From Branchiostoma floridae (Eukaryota > Chordata > Leptocardii > Amphioxiformes > Branchiostomatidae), in NCBI RefSeq assembly GCF_000003815.2, contig NC_049986.1:24396952-24460951 (forward strand): a stretch of DNA of 64,000 bases. Direction: 5' to 3'. Shown here in pieces: positions 43,755 to 54,909 of this stretch (positions are counted from its first letter, which is position 1; the number at the start of each line of letters is the position of its first letter). The notes below the pieces were generated by a model. That model saw only the letters and a list, made by a program, of their open reading frames with translations. It was not told the origin of the DNA and ran no database searches. The translations under genes and the position numbers were made by a program.

Positions 43755-45578
43755 ACGGAAAAACGAAAATTGGATCATATAGTTAACGGACTTGCACATT
43801 ATAAAAAAAAAGGAAAGAAATCTTTACGTGGCTGTCGTAAAAATCCAGTGATATTATATGTTTACAGGAAACCCATTCGAATTCAAAAGAAGAAAATGTA
43901 TGGGGAAGAAAGTGGGGAGGGCAAATACTGTTCAGTCATGGGATGAGTAATCAGCGATGTGTTGCTATTCTTTTGAAAAAAGACTTAGATTATACTGTAC
44001 ATGATGTTAAAAAAGATGATGATGGTCGACTTCTTATCGTAGACATTACTGTAAAAAGCAAGCGATTCTGCTTGGCTAACATATGCATATACGGCCCAAA
44101 CAAAGACAATCCCATTTTTTTATGATTAGGCCATGTTGATTTGATTATATGGATGACATCCGCGCTCGCACCAATTTTCGGCCGTTTCCAAAAAAAAAGT
44201 TTCGACCACACAATAAATTGTGCAAAGCAGCTGTAAAATGAGCACAAATATTCCATAGATTGAAAAAAAGTATCAGAAAACAGATAACTATTGCCATAGA
44301 ATGCCAAAATAAATCTAAAGTCAAAGGATAAGATGTGAAAGGACAGAAGGAAAAATATCTATTGTTGGTAGGGGGAGGTACCAGTACAGAAAATTCAGGT
44401 CCAGAAGATCATTTACAGGTCCGGACCTGAACCTGGACCTGGTACAATTGACTATAAACTCTACTTGACTTCGCTCTTGTTGTCTTCTTGGGCCCCGGTA
44501 AGACCCCAAATGCCTGCTGACATTTTGTCCATTTTGTAATTGGCGAAACCTGTTCCTCTGATTTTTTTTCAGGTCTGTTTTTTTTTTCCGGATTGGTCCA
44601 AGAAGAAAAAAATGTTTTGCACCGTATGATGTACTTGTCTCTACACCTAATTGTTGGTATACCATACTATGTGTGTTTAGTCCTATGTTCAACCTTCCTG
44701 GCCACTTTGATTTCATACTGAAGGCAACTTTTTTTTTTGCCAAACTTTTTTTTTATTCGCTCGCTCGCATCAGTTTTGGAGTTCCCAGAGGATGTCATCC
44801 ATATAATCCCAGAGGATGTCATCCATATAATCAAATCAACATGGCCTTATGTTGAAAACAAAATTTTAGATATGAAATCAAGCCATGAAAATATAATTGC
44901 TGTCGGTGATTTTAACAAAGTCCTTAATGCGGGCCAAGATCGTGCAGGAACTAATTCCACAGTTTATCATCCTCAGGCACAACAACGGATTTCTGACATG
45001 ATACAGGCGTTAGACTTAGTAGATGCCTGGCGTTTCCAATTTCCACACACATCCAGATTCACATGGCGCAGAGGAAAACAGGCAAGCCGTAACGATTACT
45101 TTTTAGTTTCCTTTTCACTTATTGCTGACACATCTAATGTAAAAATATCGGATAAATTTAAGTCTGACCACAAGTTTATTTCTATCTATATTAAAACAAC
45201 AGATTATCAGCGAGGTAAAAACTACTGGAAATTTAATCTAACTTTATTAAAAGATGCTACATTTGTAAAAGAAACCGAGGTATTTACTAGAGAACTTTTT
45301 TCAGAACAATAATGGGACAAGTGACCCGCTAACAGTGTGGGACACGTTTAAGTGTTGCATAATTATAAGGGGACATACTATAAAATTTGCATCAAATAAA
45401 CGTAAAATGTATTCAAATAAAGAAGCCGACTTGAATAAACGGATTAGTGAGTTATATTAAGAATTGGATGAGACAGACACCCCATCGGATACCTTACTAG
45501 AAGAAATAAGAACACTTCAAAGTGAACTTGAAAATCTACACGAACGAAAAGCTGAACAAACGCACTATGTTCGAAAAG
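43755..45578 (+). mobile_element. LINE (L1/Tx1-like) endonuclease remnant, split by a transposon
   Basis: 43755-44128 encodes the N-terminal endonuclease part (VNGL, LQETHS, VAILLKKDLDYTVHDVKKDD, ANICIYGPNKDNP) with frameshifts; 44847-45578 continues with VENKILDMKSSHENIIAVGD, FNKVLNAGQDR, FTWRRGKQASRNDYF, KSDHKFI and the linker to the reverse transcriptase (EEIRTLQSELENLHERKAE). There is a stop in the linker. The copy ends abruptly at the tandem array that follows. Confidence 0.82.
44129..44846. mobile_element. 718-bp non-autonomous DNA transposon inside the LINE
   Basis: Perfect 33-bp terminal inverted repeats beginning GGCCATGTTGATTTGATTAT, flanked by TTA on both sides, which fits PIF/Harbinger-type insertion. 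The right end also has a tandem duplicate of CCAGAGGATGTCATCCATAT. Non-coding. Confidence 0.85.
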
Positions 45579-45583
45579 CTGAC

Positions 45584-46110
45584 TCGATCAGCTATCTGCT
45601 CTGTGTGTTTGTTGTTTACAATATTTATGTATAGAGCCCTAACACCGATTTGTTGGGGGTGACGTGAACCAAGTGTTTACATTCATAGCCCGTGGAGCGC
45701 TGCTCGATCAGCTATCTGCTCTGTGTGTTTGTTGTTTACAATATCTATGTATAAAGCCCTAACACCGATTTGTTGGGGGTGACGTGAACCAAGTGTTTAC
45801 ATTCATAGCCCGTGGAGCGCTGCTCGATCAGCTATCTGCTATGTGTGTTTGTTGTTTACAATATCTATGTATAAAGCCCTAACACCAATTTGTTGGGGGT
45901 GACGTGAACCAAGTGTTTACATTCATAGCCCGTGGAGCGCTGCTCGATCAGCTATCTGCTCTGTGTGTTTGTTGTTTACAATACAATATCTATGTATAGA
46001 GCCCTAACATCGATTTGTTGGGGTGACGTGAACCAAGTGTTTTCATTCCTAGCCCGTGGAGCGCTGCTCGATGAGCTATCTGCTCTGTGTGTTTGTTGTT
46101 TACAATATCT
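45584..46110. repeat. 120-bp tandem array, 4.3 copies
   Basis: Units start TCGATCAGCTATCTGCT at 45584, 45704, 45824 and 45944; a fifth is cut by the element beginning near 46111. Copies differ by a few substitutions; copy 4 has a small ACAATA duplication. A diverged continuation is visible from 47215. Confidence 0.9.
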
Positions 46111-47214
46111 GAGGTGACCCACTGGCGGATCCAGAAATTTGCTTACGGGTGGGCGCGGCCGCGGCCGCGCAGCGTTAGCTGCGCGGGGGGAGAGCACGAG
46201 AGGGGGGGGACCCGCCTCTCGTTGGGGGGGTATGGGGGGCCTCCCCCAGAAAATTTTTAAGATTTAGAGGCTCTCTGGTGCATTTTAGAGCCATCTCTGA
46301 GCAAATTTGAGAAACGAACCAACACTGATTTTTCGTCCTGTACATGTGGCTGCCAAGTTCATGTACAAGGAATTTTTTTTGGCAACTACGACTAACGACA
46401 AATGTAACAAAGGCTAGCTCATCCTTGATATTCATAAATGATGCCACTCTACCCAAACAATATCGCAAAATTATTTGTACCTGGCTGCCGATGTGACTTG
46501 CGCCGCGAAGCCGCTCGCGCCCCGCCCATACATAAAACGCATAAAAAGTTTGTGGGGTCTGAGCGGCTTGCCGGAAACTATTTTGAAAGTATCTTACGCA
46601 TTTTAATTTGCATATATTTCGGATCTTTTTGCTTCCGTAGTGGCAACCGGTAATCGGGGAGAAATGATGACAAAGACGTCGGCACGATGCGACTATTATT
46701 AAAAATGTAGCGGGGAGGGGGGTGCCGGCGCGCGACGCCGATCAAAGTTTCCCACGGCGGGCTCGACCGGTCGCGCCTCTCTAGCCCATGGAGGAAGATA
46801 GAAATTATCATCATCAGTTTATTAGAAATCATAAACTTCCGCTGATTTTCTGGATCTCTTACAAAATATTCCACTATATCTTTAAGCGTCGTTTTTTGGC
46901 TTACAGCAGCCTACATGTGATTGAAAAATTGATGATGCGTGCCGCGCTCCGTCACCGGGCTTTTTTTTCTACTGTAAGTTTAAGTGACTCGGGGACGTGC
47001 GCTGTCGAACGCAACATACCGAAATATAAGTTCGAATTTACTAAATGATACCAGTTAATAAATCTCTTTTGAAATGAGCACGGTTTTGTTAAGTTGTTAT
47101 CGATTTGTTTGTGTCCTCCGCGTAGACCTCCGGTGGCACTGTGTTTTCATTTGATTTTTTTTTTCGGGCCGAAGGGGGGGCGCGCCCTGCGCGCCTCCCC
47201 CTGAATCCGCGCGT
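46111..47214. mobile_element. GC-rich element inserted in the 120-bp array
   Basis: Left end about ACTGGCGGATCCAGAAATTT, right end about CCCCCTGAATCCGCGCGT (imperfect inverse). The array sequence breaks at CAATATCT on the left and resumes with CTCTGTATAACCCTACCACC on the right. It contains GC hairpins (GCGCAGCGTTAGCTGCGC). No transposase is recognised. Confidence 0.55.
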
Positions 47215-47999
47215 AATCTCTGTATAACCCTACCACCGATTTTTGATAATAGTGCGAGGAACCCCGCTTAGGTCCCCGCGCTGTATATGTTTGTTTTGTA
47301 CGAGCTTTCCTGGAGGTCTAACAATTTTCTGAAAGTAACGAGAATTATGTTTTGTATTAATGGTAGCGTAGAGCTGTTAGTTCAGCCCGGTTGTTGTTTT
47401 TCGAGAGAAGCTTCTACATGGAGTTCTAAAACTTCCATGAAGGTGACGAGAACCAAGTGTTTGCATTCATGAGTCCATAGAGCCCGCTCCGTGGATCTAG
47501 AAGGCTGCACGAGCAACCTCTATGGAGGAGCTCTGTGGAGCTCCTCCATGGAGGTTGCTCGTGCAGCCCCTTCTCGCTTTGAGAGAAGGTTGTGCGGAAC
47601 AAGTAACAAAATAGCCCAAACAAGAGTTCGGAGACCTCATATCTCCATGAAATAGTCTGATTATGTAAATGATTTTCACATTTACATAATATATGCTCGG
47701 TTATATACACATTTAGATGATTCACACTGGTCACAATGTTCATAGCGTAATCATTTACCATTTGGAAGAATTACAGCACTTTTACATTAATTATGCAAAT
47801 TAGGGACGTATTTGCATAATTGATACCTGTTAATGTTCAACCAGCCACAAACTACATATATGACAGGTATTTGAGTCCTACAATGGCAAACACTACAAAT
47901 ATAGATTTCCCTCATTAATTATGCAAATTAAGTGCCAGTTTGCATAATTTAAACTTGATTATGTACATTTCTGTCTAAGCTACCTACATAATATCAAAT
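47215..47999. repeat. Diverged array units, long hairpin, ATGCAAAT-type repeats
   Basis: 47215-47490 contains diverged pieces of the 120-bp unit (GAACCAAGTGTTTGCATTCA). 47503-47568 is a hairpin with 31-bp arms. 47780-47960 has repeated ATTATGCAAATTA and TTTGCATAATT blocks in both orientations. Confidence 0.6.
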
Positions 48000-48521
48000 G
48001 TCATCTGAATTTGTCATTCCCTTGTCCAGTTATCCTCCTTACAAGATTTTGAGAAAAACGCCCCTGCAGTACCAGAGCAACCTGCAAGGGGACCCAAACA
48101 TGCACAACATATTCCTCACGTCACAAGATATCTGCCACCAAAAAATCAAGACCATAGGACATCCAGGTCAAAAGATACAAAAAAATGGAATTTCTGCTGC
48201 AGTACCAAGGTCACATACCAGGGGGCCCAAAATTGACCTTGACCTTCGTCTTTCCAACATCTACCCACATACCAAATATCATGGCAATCTGTCCAGAGGT
48301 TCTTGAGTTATGCTGACCACAAATATCCGGAAACACAAAGAAACACACAGACACACACACAGACAGACACACCCAAAACTATATCTCCATTTTTCATGGA
48401 GATAATAACGTTAAGGAAAAGTCTGTATATGTTGGCACCGCGTAGTTAAACTTGAGGCTCCAGGTGGATTTACGCTCTGTTACAAACCTTTTAGTACAGG
48501 GAGATAAACAAGCATTCTCAC
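48000..48521. repeat. Dispersed repeat with AC/AG-rich tail, then short unrecognised stretch
   Basis: CCAAATATCATGGCAATCTG, CAGAGGTTCTTGAGTTATGC, then (ACAC/ACAG)n and TATCTCCATTTTTCATGGAG up to about 48410. This is the kind of 3' tail common to many invertebrate dispersed retroelements. Nothing seen in 48416-48521. Confidence 0.55.
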
Positions 48522-48674
48522 CTTCTCTTTTCTTTTCTACTGTAACGTAACTCTAATTCAATCGTGGAAATCACGCGTTGCCATACTCGTAGTTTTCTCA
48601 CCTTTGTCGCGTCCCTTGGCGGCGCCCCAGGTGAAACTTGTCGTCTTTGTTGGCAGACGCACCGGCCGTGACAC
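48522..48674 (-). CDS. Two possible small exons of an unidentified minus-strand gene
   Basis: On the minus strand, 48602-48674 has an acceptor (TTGATCACAG) and donor (AAAG|GTGAGA), encoding VSRPVRLPTKTTSFTWGAAK then GRDK; 48522-48539 has an acceptor (GTTACAG) and donor (GAAG|GTGAGA), encoding VEKKRE. Phases 1-1 agree. Basic composition fits a cytoplasmic segment. A promoter-like block on the same strand lies at 49498-49760. No homology is claimed; chance splice-like sites are possible. Confidence 0.25.
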
Positions 48675-50069
48675 CTGTGATCAACAGTGTAACGGTCACC
48701 GCCTTTTTTACCTCCACGGTCACACAGTGAACATTCCATCTTTACAAAGCCGTGCATTGTGCCCCGTACTGTGTACTGTCACGGACTTACAAGACCCATG
48801 ATTACGTGATACGTTCTTCACATTCACATTACAACAGATTTTAAGAAACTCGGTACCAGAAGTAGATTTGACTATATCTTCAGATGAAAGTTCTCATAAT
48901 GCTAATATTGGTAGATACGTAAGATTGGTTTGCTATGAAAAAGGTAACGAGACCCACTTTTAGCCCCACCTGATTGCACAAAGATTTTTGTTACTCCTAT
49001 GTTGTTTAGTTAGCAGAATCTTAAGATTCATTCCTCTTTGTAGTTTACAGTCGACCATACGAAAGCCACGGTGCCTTATGTCGTTCCCATAAAACTTCTC
49101 AATCAAGTCTGTTACAAATTCCCTATTAACGTTTTTGGCTCAAGTTTGCAGGGATGACGTTTTATTTTGATCAGCTGTTGTGAGGTCTGTGGGTTATCGA
49201 ACAAAAAAAGGAAAACCTCTTCGGCCTTAAACGTTATCCAAGCGACAGAAATGTCAATATGAACTCGTACGGGTTCGAAATATGCACGCGTGACACCCCA
49301 CCAGCGTAAGCACCTTAATTTTGTGCATGTCCAAACCTATCAGGCGTGCTAATATGAGCATGTCTATGAGCATAGATCTTACATCATAAGATACCTATGT
49401 AGTACGTATACTGTGAGTATGCCTGCGGATGAGAAACTTCAATACTCCACTCCTTAGTAATCATGATATTACGCAGAGGTGTGATAAGGGTTTTAGGAAA
49501 GAGACACTCACCTGTGTTGCACACCTGTCCACACCTGTACTGCACACCTGTCCGCACCAGTAAATGCTGTATGTAGGTGTTGCTGTGACGTTACCAGGTG
49601 CACCGAAGTGACAAAACAGAGTAAATTTTTGTTATAACGAGTTTAAGTGTAATAATTCGGAGTAAACGTGTCTGCACGTCGTTTTGACGAGGACATAACA
49701 AGACTAACAGTTGGACGGAGTCGGTTCTTCCTCCGCTGAATCCACCTACTAGTCATAGTTTAAATATACATTAGTCATGCTTGTCGGGTTTGCAGTGTTT
49801 ACAGACGAGGCTGTGTTTTGTTGGCTAAAAACCTCATTGGTTTGCTGGACGTGACCCATCGGCTGTGCCATTGTTAGCGCCAGGCGCAAATTCAATTTAA
49901 AGGCAAAACAAGAGTCTGAAAACTCAAACCTGCATGAAATATTTTGTTTTGTGATGGTGCGTATGGTGTGTTGTGGGGTTAATATGGTTTGACGTTTGGC
50001 AAAATTATTCCATCATATTGTTCTTATATATATCTACCTATGGTAAATGGTGAGATCCAAAACTACACC
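48675..50069. other. Intergenic; only the promoter-like block at 49498-49760 stands out
   Basis: No convincing exon on either strand outside the block listed separately. Confidence 0.4.
49498..49760 (-). promoter_or_regulatory. Inverted, diverged copy of the CCP-gene promoter and first exon
   Basis: On the minus strand it shares with 14640-14850 the blocks ACTAGTAGGTGG, CTGTTAGTCTT and GGACAGGTGTGCA(G/A)(C/T)ACAG followed by a donor (GTGAGTGTC). The ACAGGTGTGCAG-type unit is duplicated here. It suggests a second, minus-strand gene of the same promoter type; its coding exons are not established. Confidence 0.4.
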
Positions 50070-53000
50070 TTATTCTAGTGAGGTCAGGAGAGATATACAG
50101 GAATTGAGAAGACGGGTACGTGTTCTCCCTACATAGAATACTTTTCGACTTTTTGTATCATAATTCAGCGTTTTCAGCATATTTTACTACTGTTATTAAA
50201 ACGTAAAGTCAGCTTTGTTCTGAACACAGCTGTAACCAAACAAACCTTATGTCCGAGCAGATGTGTCTCAGTTTAGGACACTACAAATCCACCTTCATTG
50301 TGCAGTATAGCAGCAATTGTTCTGCTTTTCCCTTTGTTATTATCACCTGTGTACCAACGGACAGCTCATGTTTTTGGTAACCGATGACCTTCTGACCTGT
50401 GAGGTGTCATGTTCGCTCACCTGTGTCTACCGTTCACCTGTGCGTGGCGAGACAGTGTCGTATTGCAGTAAAATTGATTTTGTACGTACCCTTAAACCCC
50501 TGCAGTGAGTATAAGGAACACTTACAGGCAGGTAAAAAGGCAATACGGAATGGAGACCTGAACTCAGACTGACTCACTACCTGCACCTCAAGGTAGTCAA
50601 CCTGGGAGAAACCATTCTCCCTGCCATGGGGATAACAAGTCTGAATGACTTCTATTCAGACGACCCACTGGACAACTGGTTCTATGACTCTGTTACACCC
50701 CGTGGGTTGTCATTTGACGGCTCCATGCCGAAAGCAAGTAAGACCCCACTGGGCAGATCTTCGACTGAACTAGCCAGTGATCTTATCCGTACATCAAGGA
50801 ACATGGCTGGAATCTTGGAAAAAGATATCACAGTGTACCTGAAAGAAGGTTATCACCTGGCTGGGGTTTTGAGAAATGTTTGTTTCATAGCAGGAGAGCA
50901 AAGTTTACTTGGTGACTATGCCGATATTTTGGTCGACACAATGAAAGTCTATGGTGCAGAAATAGCTCATAGACTGGCAAAGGAGATGATTTTCCATAAC
51001 TGGACACAAGGTCAACTACCAACCGGGACACTGTTGGATGTAAAAAAGGAAATTTACAGATTCCCGTCTCTTGCTGTAGACTGTTTGGCACTCTGTTCAG
51101 GTATTACACCCACCACAGTGTGGAAAGCTCTGAAAGCGATGGATAGAAAAGGCATTTTCATTGCAGAAAACGCGCATCACCTGAAGGTGCTGGTCAGCAT
51201 CTCAGCAGAACTCAGGATGAGAACCTACATTGCAAACGGTGGTCAGAAGGAAAACCTATCAGCATTGTCGGCATTGAAGATATCACCAGGCAAGAGTATC
51301 TACCAAACCAGTGACTTCCAAAAGGTGTTTTACATTTCTGATGTCAAACAGTTGTTTAGGTATTACTTCACAGCAATTCCTCTTGAGAAACTTATGTCAG
51401 GTGAGCAAATTCCTCTCGAGGACAAGTTTCTTTTATTAATTATTTCCATAAGAGTAGGCCTATTCTTACATATCAAGTTATTTGACAACTCTCCCGAGGT
51501 AAAAGGTGATCTGTACCATTTATATAATTATAACATGGACGCCGTTAAATGTTATTAAGAAGCCCAACATAACTTGGCGGCTGGACCAAATCAGGCGGCA
51601 TTACTGACTAAGCTGGGTTCATCCTGGGCAAATTTAGGGAACTACAGAAAATCTATCGATTACCACGAAGAGGCTTTAAAAATGCTCCAGACATTGTACA
51701 CGTCCATTACCGAGCATCCTATGTATGCGTGTTTACTACAAAAACTAGGATGTGCCTGGTATGAACTGGCGGATTATCATAAAGCCATCAGCTACTTTGA
51801 GAGGGCACTGAGCATGTTTACAAATGTGTATGGCCACAATACAGCACACCCTGACATTGCAAGAGCACTCAGTGCTCTAGGTTTAGCTTGTAAGATGCTT
51901 GGAGATCACACGAAAGCCCTGGACTATTTTCAACAGACGTTAACAATTCATAGGACTCTCTATGGCGTGAGTACAGCACATGTTGAAACTGCGAGTGCAC
52001 TACATAATGTTGGCTTATGTTTGTATTACAAGGGCGATCTTAAGAAATCTGTTATGATTCTTGAGCAAGCACTGCAGATGAGAAAGAAACTGTACGGACA
52101 GAGAACTGCACATAAAGATATCGCCATCTCTCTGGAGGTGCTAGGAGGAGCCTGGCATGAACTGGGTGATCCCAAGAAGGCTATCGGGTATCGCGATATG
52201 GCTCTGATGATGTACAGGGCAATCTATGGTGAGACTGAGGCACATCCCGACATTGCGAGTACACTTGGCAGCCTTGCAGCGTCTTGGAATTACTCAGACA
52301 AAAACAAGGCTATCAGCTACGCCCAGCAGGCCCTGGAGATGAGGAAAACGGTCGGTAATGACACACATGATGACACTGCAAATGCCTTTAACAACCTTGG
52401 ATCGGTTTGGTGGAAGTTGGGTGAGCATAAAAAGGCAATCAGCTGCTATGAGGAGGCGCTGCACATATTAAGAAGTATTCATGGTAAACGCGCAGCACAT
52501 CCTCGCATTGCTGTCTGTCTAAATAATTTTGGAACAGTCTATGGTGAAATGGGTCTTCATGAGAAAGCAATAATTTACTGTGACCAGGCACTTCGTATGT
52601 ACAAGACTGTACATGGTCCAAGCACAGATCATGCAGACATTGCACAATGTCTCAACAACGTAGGGGCGGGATTCAATGAACTAGGGGATCACCGAAAAGC
52701 ATTCGAGTACTTTGAACAGGCGTTGGGGATCTATAAAAGTATTTTTGGTCCAGCCGCATCACATCCAAAGATTGCCGAAACAATGAACAATCAGGGATAT
52801 GCATGGCATATTTTGGGTGATTACAGAAAAGCTATAAACTACTATAGCCGGGGTCTGGAGATGTACAAAGTTGTCTATGGCGGGGCCACAGCTCATCCCG
52901 ACATTGCTGTCTGCCTCGGTAACTTGGGAACAGCTTGTATGAGCCTTGGGGATTACAGGAAAGCACTGGATTGCTATAATCAGTCTTTGCAAGTGCTCAG

Positions 53001-53100
53001 GACCATCTATGGCCCGAATTCAGCACACCCCTTCATTGCCGCTACACTCTCATTGATAGGACTAGTCCGGGACAAACTCGGTATTACAGGAAAGCCATAG
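50070..53100 (+). pseudogene. Nucleotidyltransferase-TPR pseudogene (first copy of the tandem)
   Basis: This is highly similar to the intact copy from exon 3 to the end, but broken in three ways. It lacks the equivalent of about 56050-57060 (exon 2 and its intron). A second deletion joins exon 3 (GACCTGAACTCAG) straight to mid exon 4 (ACTGACTCACTACC), removing the GS...DLE nucleotidyltransferase motif and leaving an in-frame TGA. A CAA to TAA change at 51556-51558 stops the reading before the TPR array. The remaining frames 50626-51558 and 51574-53100 are otherwise open and well conserved, so decay looks recent. The TPR part (51574-53100) could still be translated if a downstream start were used. 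Confidence 0.85.
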
Positions 53101-53291
53101 ACTACTTTGACCAGACATGTGAAAAGTTCCGAACTACATGGTGCAGCACAACCTCACATTGTCTCGTGAACATTGCCTCGCTTTGCCCAGGTATGAACAG
53201 AAAATCCATCGACTACTTGGAAAAGGCCATATACGTGCAAAGAGACATGTACCGTCATCACTTCCGTCACATTGAAGTTTATTACTACTAG
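53088..53291 (+). pseudogene. Out-of-frame TPR remnant after the stop, first copy
   Basis: Directly after the annotated end, a shifted frame stays open for 67 codons: [14 protein letters not shown] ... MNRKSIDYLEKAIYVQR, then TAG. It reads as the natural continuation of the TPR array. The DNA at the break is CTCGGTATTACAGG, where other repeats have GGTGATTACAGG or GGGGATTACAGG, so one G appears lost. Confidence 0.75.
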
Positions 53292-54639
53292 AAAGAGTAA
53301 GCGATTCTCTGTATAGCAGGAAACTAACAGTAGTCTGTATCGATCGGAGTGCTGGTGTCACTTGACCCTGATATACAAAGTGTTCAATCACGCCACTTTT
53401 CGTTATCCAGGGAACTGCAAAAGTCTCTTACATTCAGTTTCAGCTTAAGCATATGCACAAACAGTTCAAGGTAATTATAAGCTTAAGGATACCGGCAAGA
53501 CAAGGATTAATCAATGGGTTGAACAGTAGGGTAAGATTAATGGGTACCTTTGCGGTAAGAAATACACTCTGCTCTATGTTTATGTAAATGAAGTAAGACT
53601 AAACATTATCTAAAGAACACTAAAATCTTTGAACGACCCGTTCCCGCAATCACGTGCCTCTGACGTCACGTCCTGAAAGCTACAGTAGACGTAAATAAGG
53701 CCGAATCAGCGGAAAAGTTTGGTGGGTTTTGTTTTGTTCTTTTAATCACAAAGACACTACATTAACGGTAGGGTGAGATATGTTTAGTCCTTATCGTTTA
53801 CATTGTAGGTCATAACGAACAGTCTTCTAGCTTTTGGCTTTTCAGAATACAATGCCTACAAAGTCATCATTTTCCAAAGCTTGTTTTATTCTAGATGTGC
53901 ATTAGAAGTGCCTTCTTCTTCTTTAGAAGTGCGAAAGAGATTATCTATACACAGATTGTATTCCATCTAGAAAAAGTTCAATATAAATGCAGTATCTTTA
54001 CCAAGGATATACATTTGACAAGAGACCTAGAAAAGATGTTATTTCGGTTGAAATACGTAAAAACAGTTAAACTGTTAGAGCGATTTTTCATTCTGCAGGT
54101 AATGTTAAGGAGATTCACTTATTTTCTGTTTATGTTTGATAGTGGAGAAGCGGATACTTTCAATATCTCCGCTTGTTAATTCCAAATTGATCTGCTTACA
54201 ATCAAGATTTCCTAAAATAAGTACCTCTTATAACCTCTAAAGGCCTTCAAACAGACTCTGATATCAGGAGGAAGCTGACCTTTGAGCCTCACAGAGAATT
54301 CAATGACCCTTTGTGACCTTGAGTTGTTATTGTTGATTCTTATTCCTGTGAGTTTTCCTACGTTGTTGCATAGTAAAGTGGATGTTTACTACTTTATGTT
54401 ACATAATTGTGAACTTATCATGCATTAAATCCTATGTTTGTAATTATTTCTCGTTCTTTATTTGTTATATTTTGTATGGTCTCCTTTGGAAATCAGTTAC
54501 TAACTTAAATGAAGGGGCCTCTATTACTATTCATAAATGAATGAAAATAGATAAATAAACAAAGAATATTTAAAAATGAAATATTTTGACTGAAGACAAA
54601 AAATACGCTTCACTATCTTTCAAGAACGCCAGTCCCCAC
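53292..54639. other. Intergenic between NTase-TPR copies (duplicated at 60793-62064)
   Basis: Aligned end to end with 60793-62064, with small indels (for example GAATTCAATGACCCTTTGTG and TGGATGTTTACTACTTTATG in both). Non-coding; it is part of the tandem duplication unit. Confidence 0.7.
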
Positions 54640-54909
54640 AAAAATGTACCAACACTATGAGAAAACCAAGAATGCTGTTATTTAGACGTCACCCCTGCGT
54701 GGGTAACACGACGGCTGCACTGCTATACCTAATTGGCAAAGTTCAAAGTTCATTGTGAGACTTATTTGACTAGCCATTCTATTGGATTACGTCAACAACG
54801 CACCTAGTATTCCCCTGTCGACACTTCCGCGTTACGTGGCACATTAAAGGCGATTTAGACACCGTAACTTAGCGATCATCTATCTGTATATCATTACCAG
54901 CCTATCACC
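54640..54909 (+). promoter_or_regulatory. Conserved upstream region of the NTase-TPR gene (duplicated at 62065-62334)
   Basis: The 270 bp before the ATG are almost identical before both exon 1 copies, including TCGACACTTCCGCGTTACGT and AGGCGATTTAGACACCGT close to the start. No TATA box is evident. Likely the promoter and 5' UTR; identity also reflects recent duplication. Confidence 0.45.

Noticed and set aside
46578-47048. ORFs of 86 and 98 aa in the GC-rich element
   Set aside because: No domain, no repeat of the frame elsewhere, and they overlap on opposite strands.
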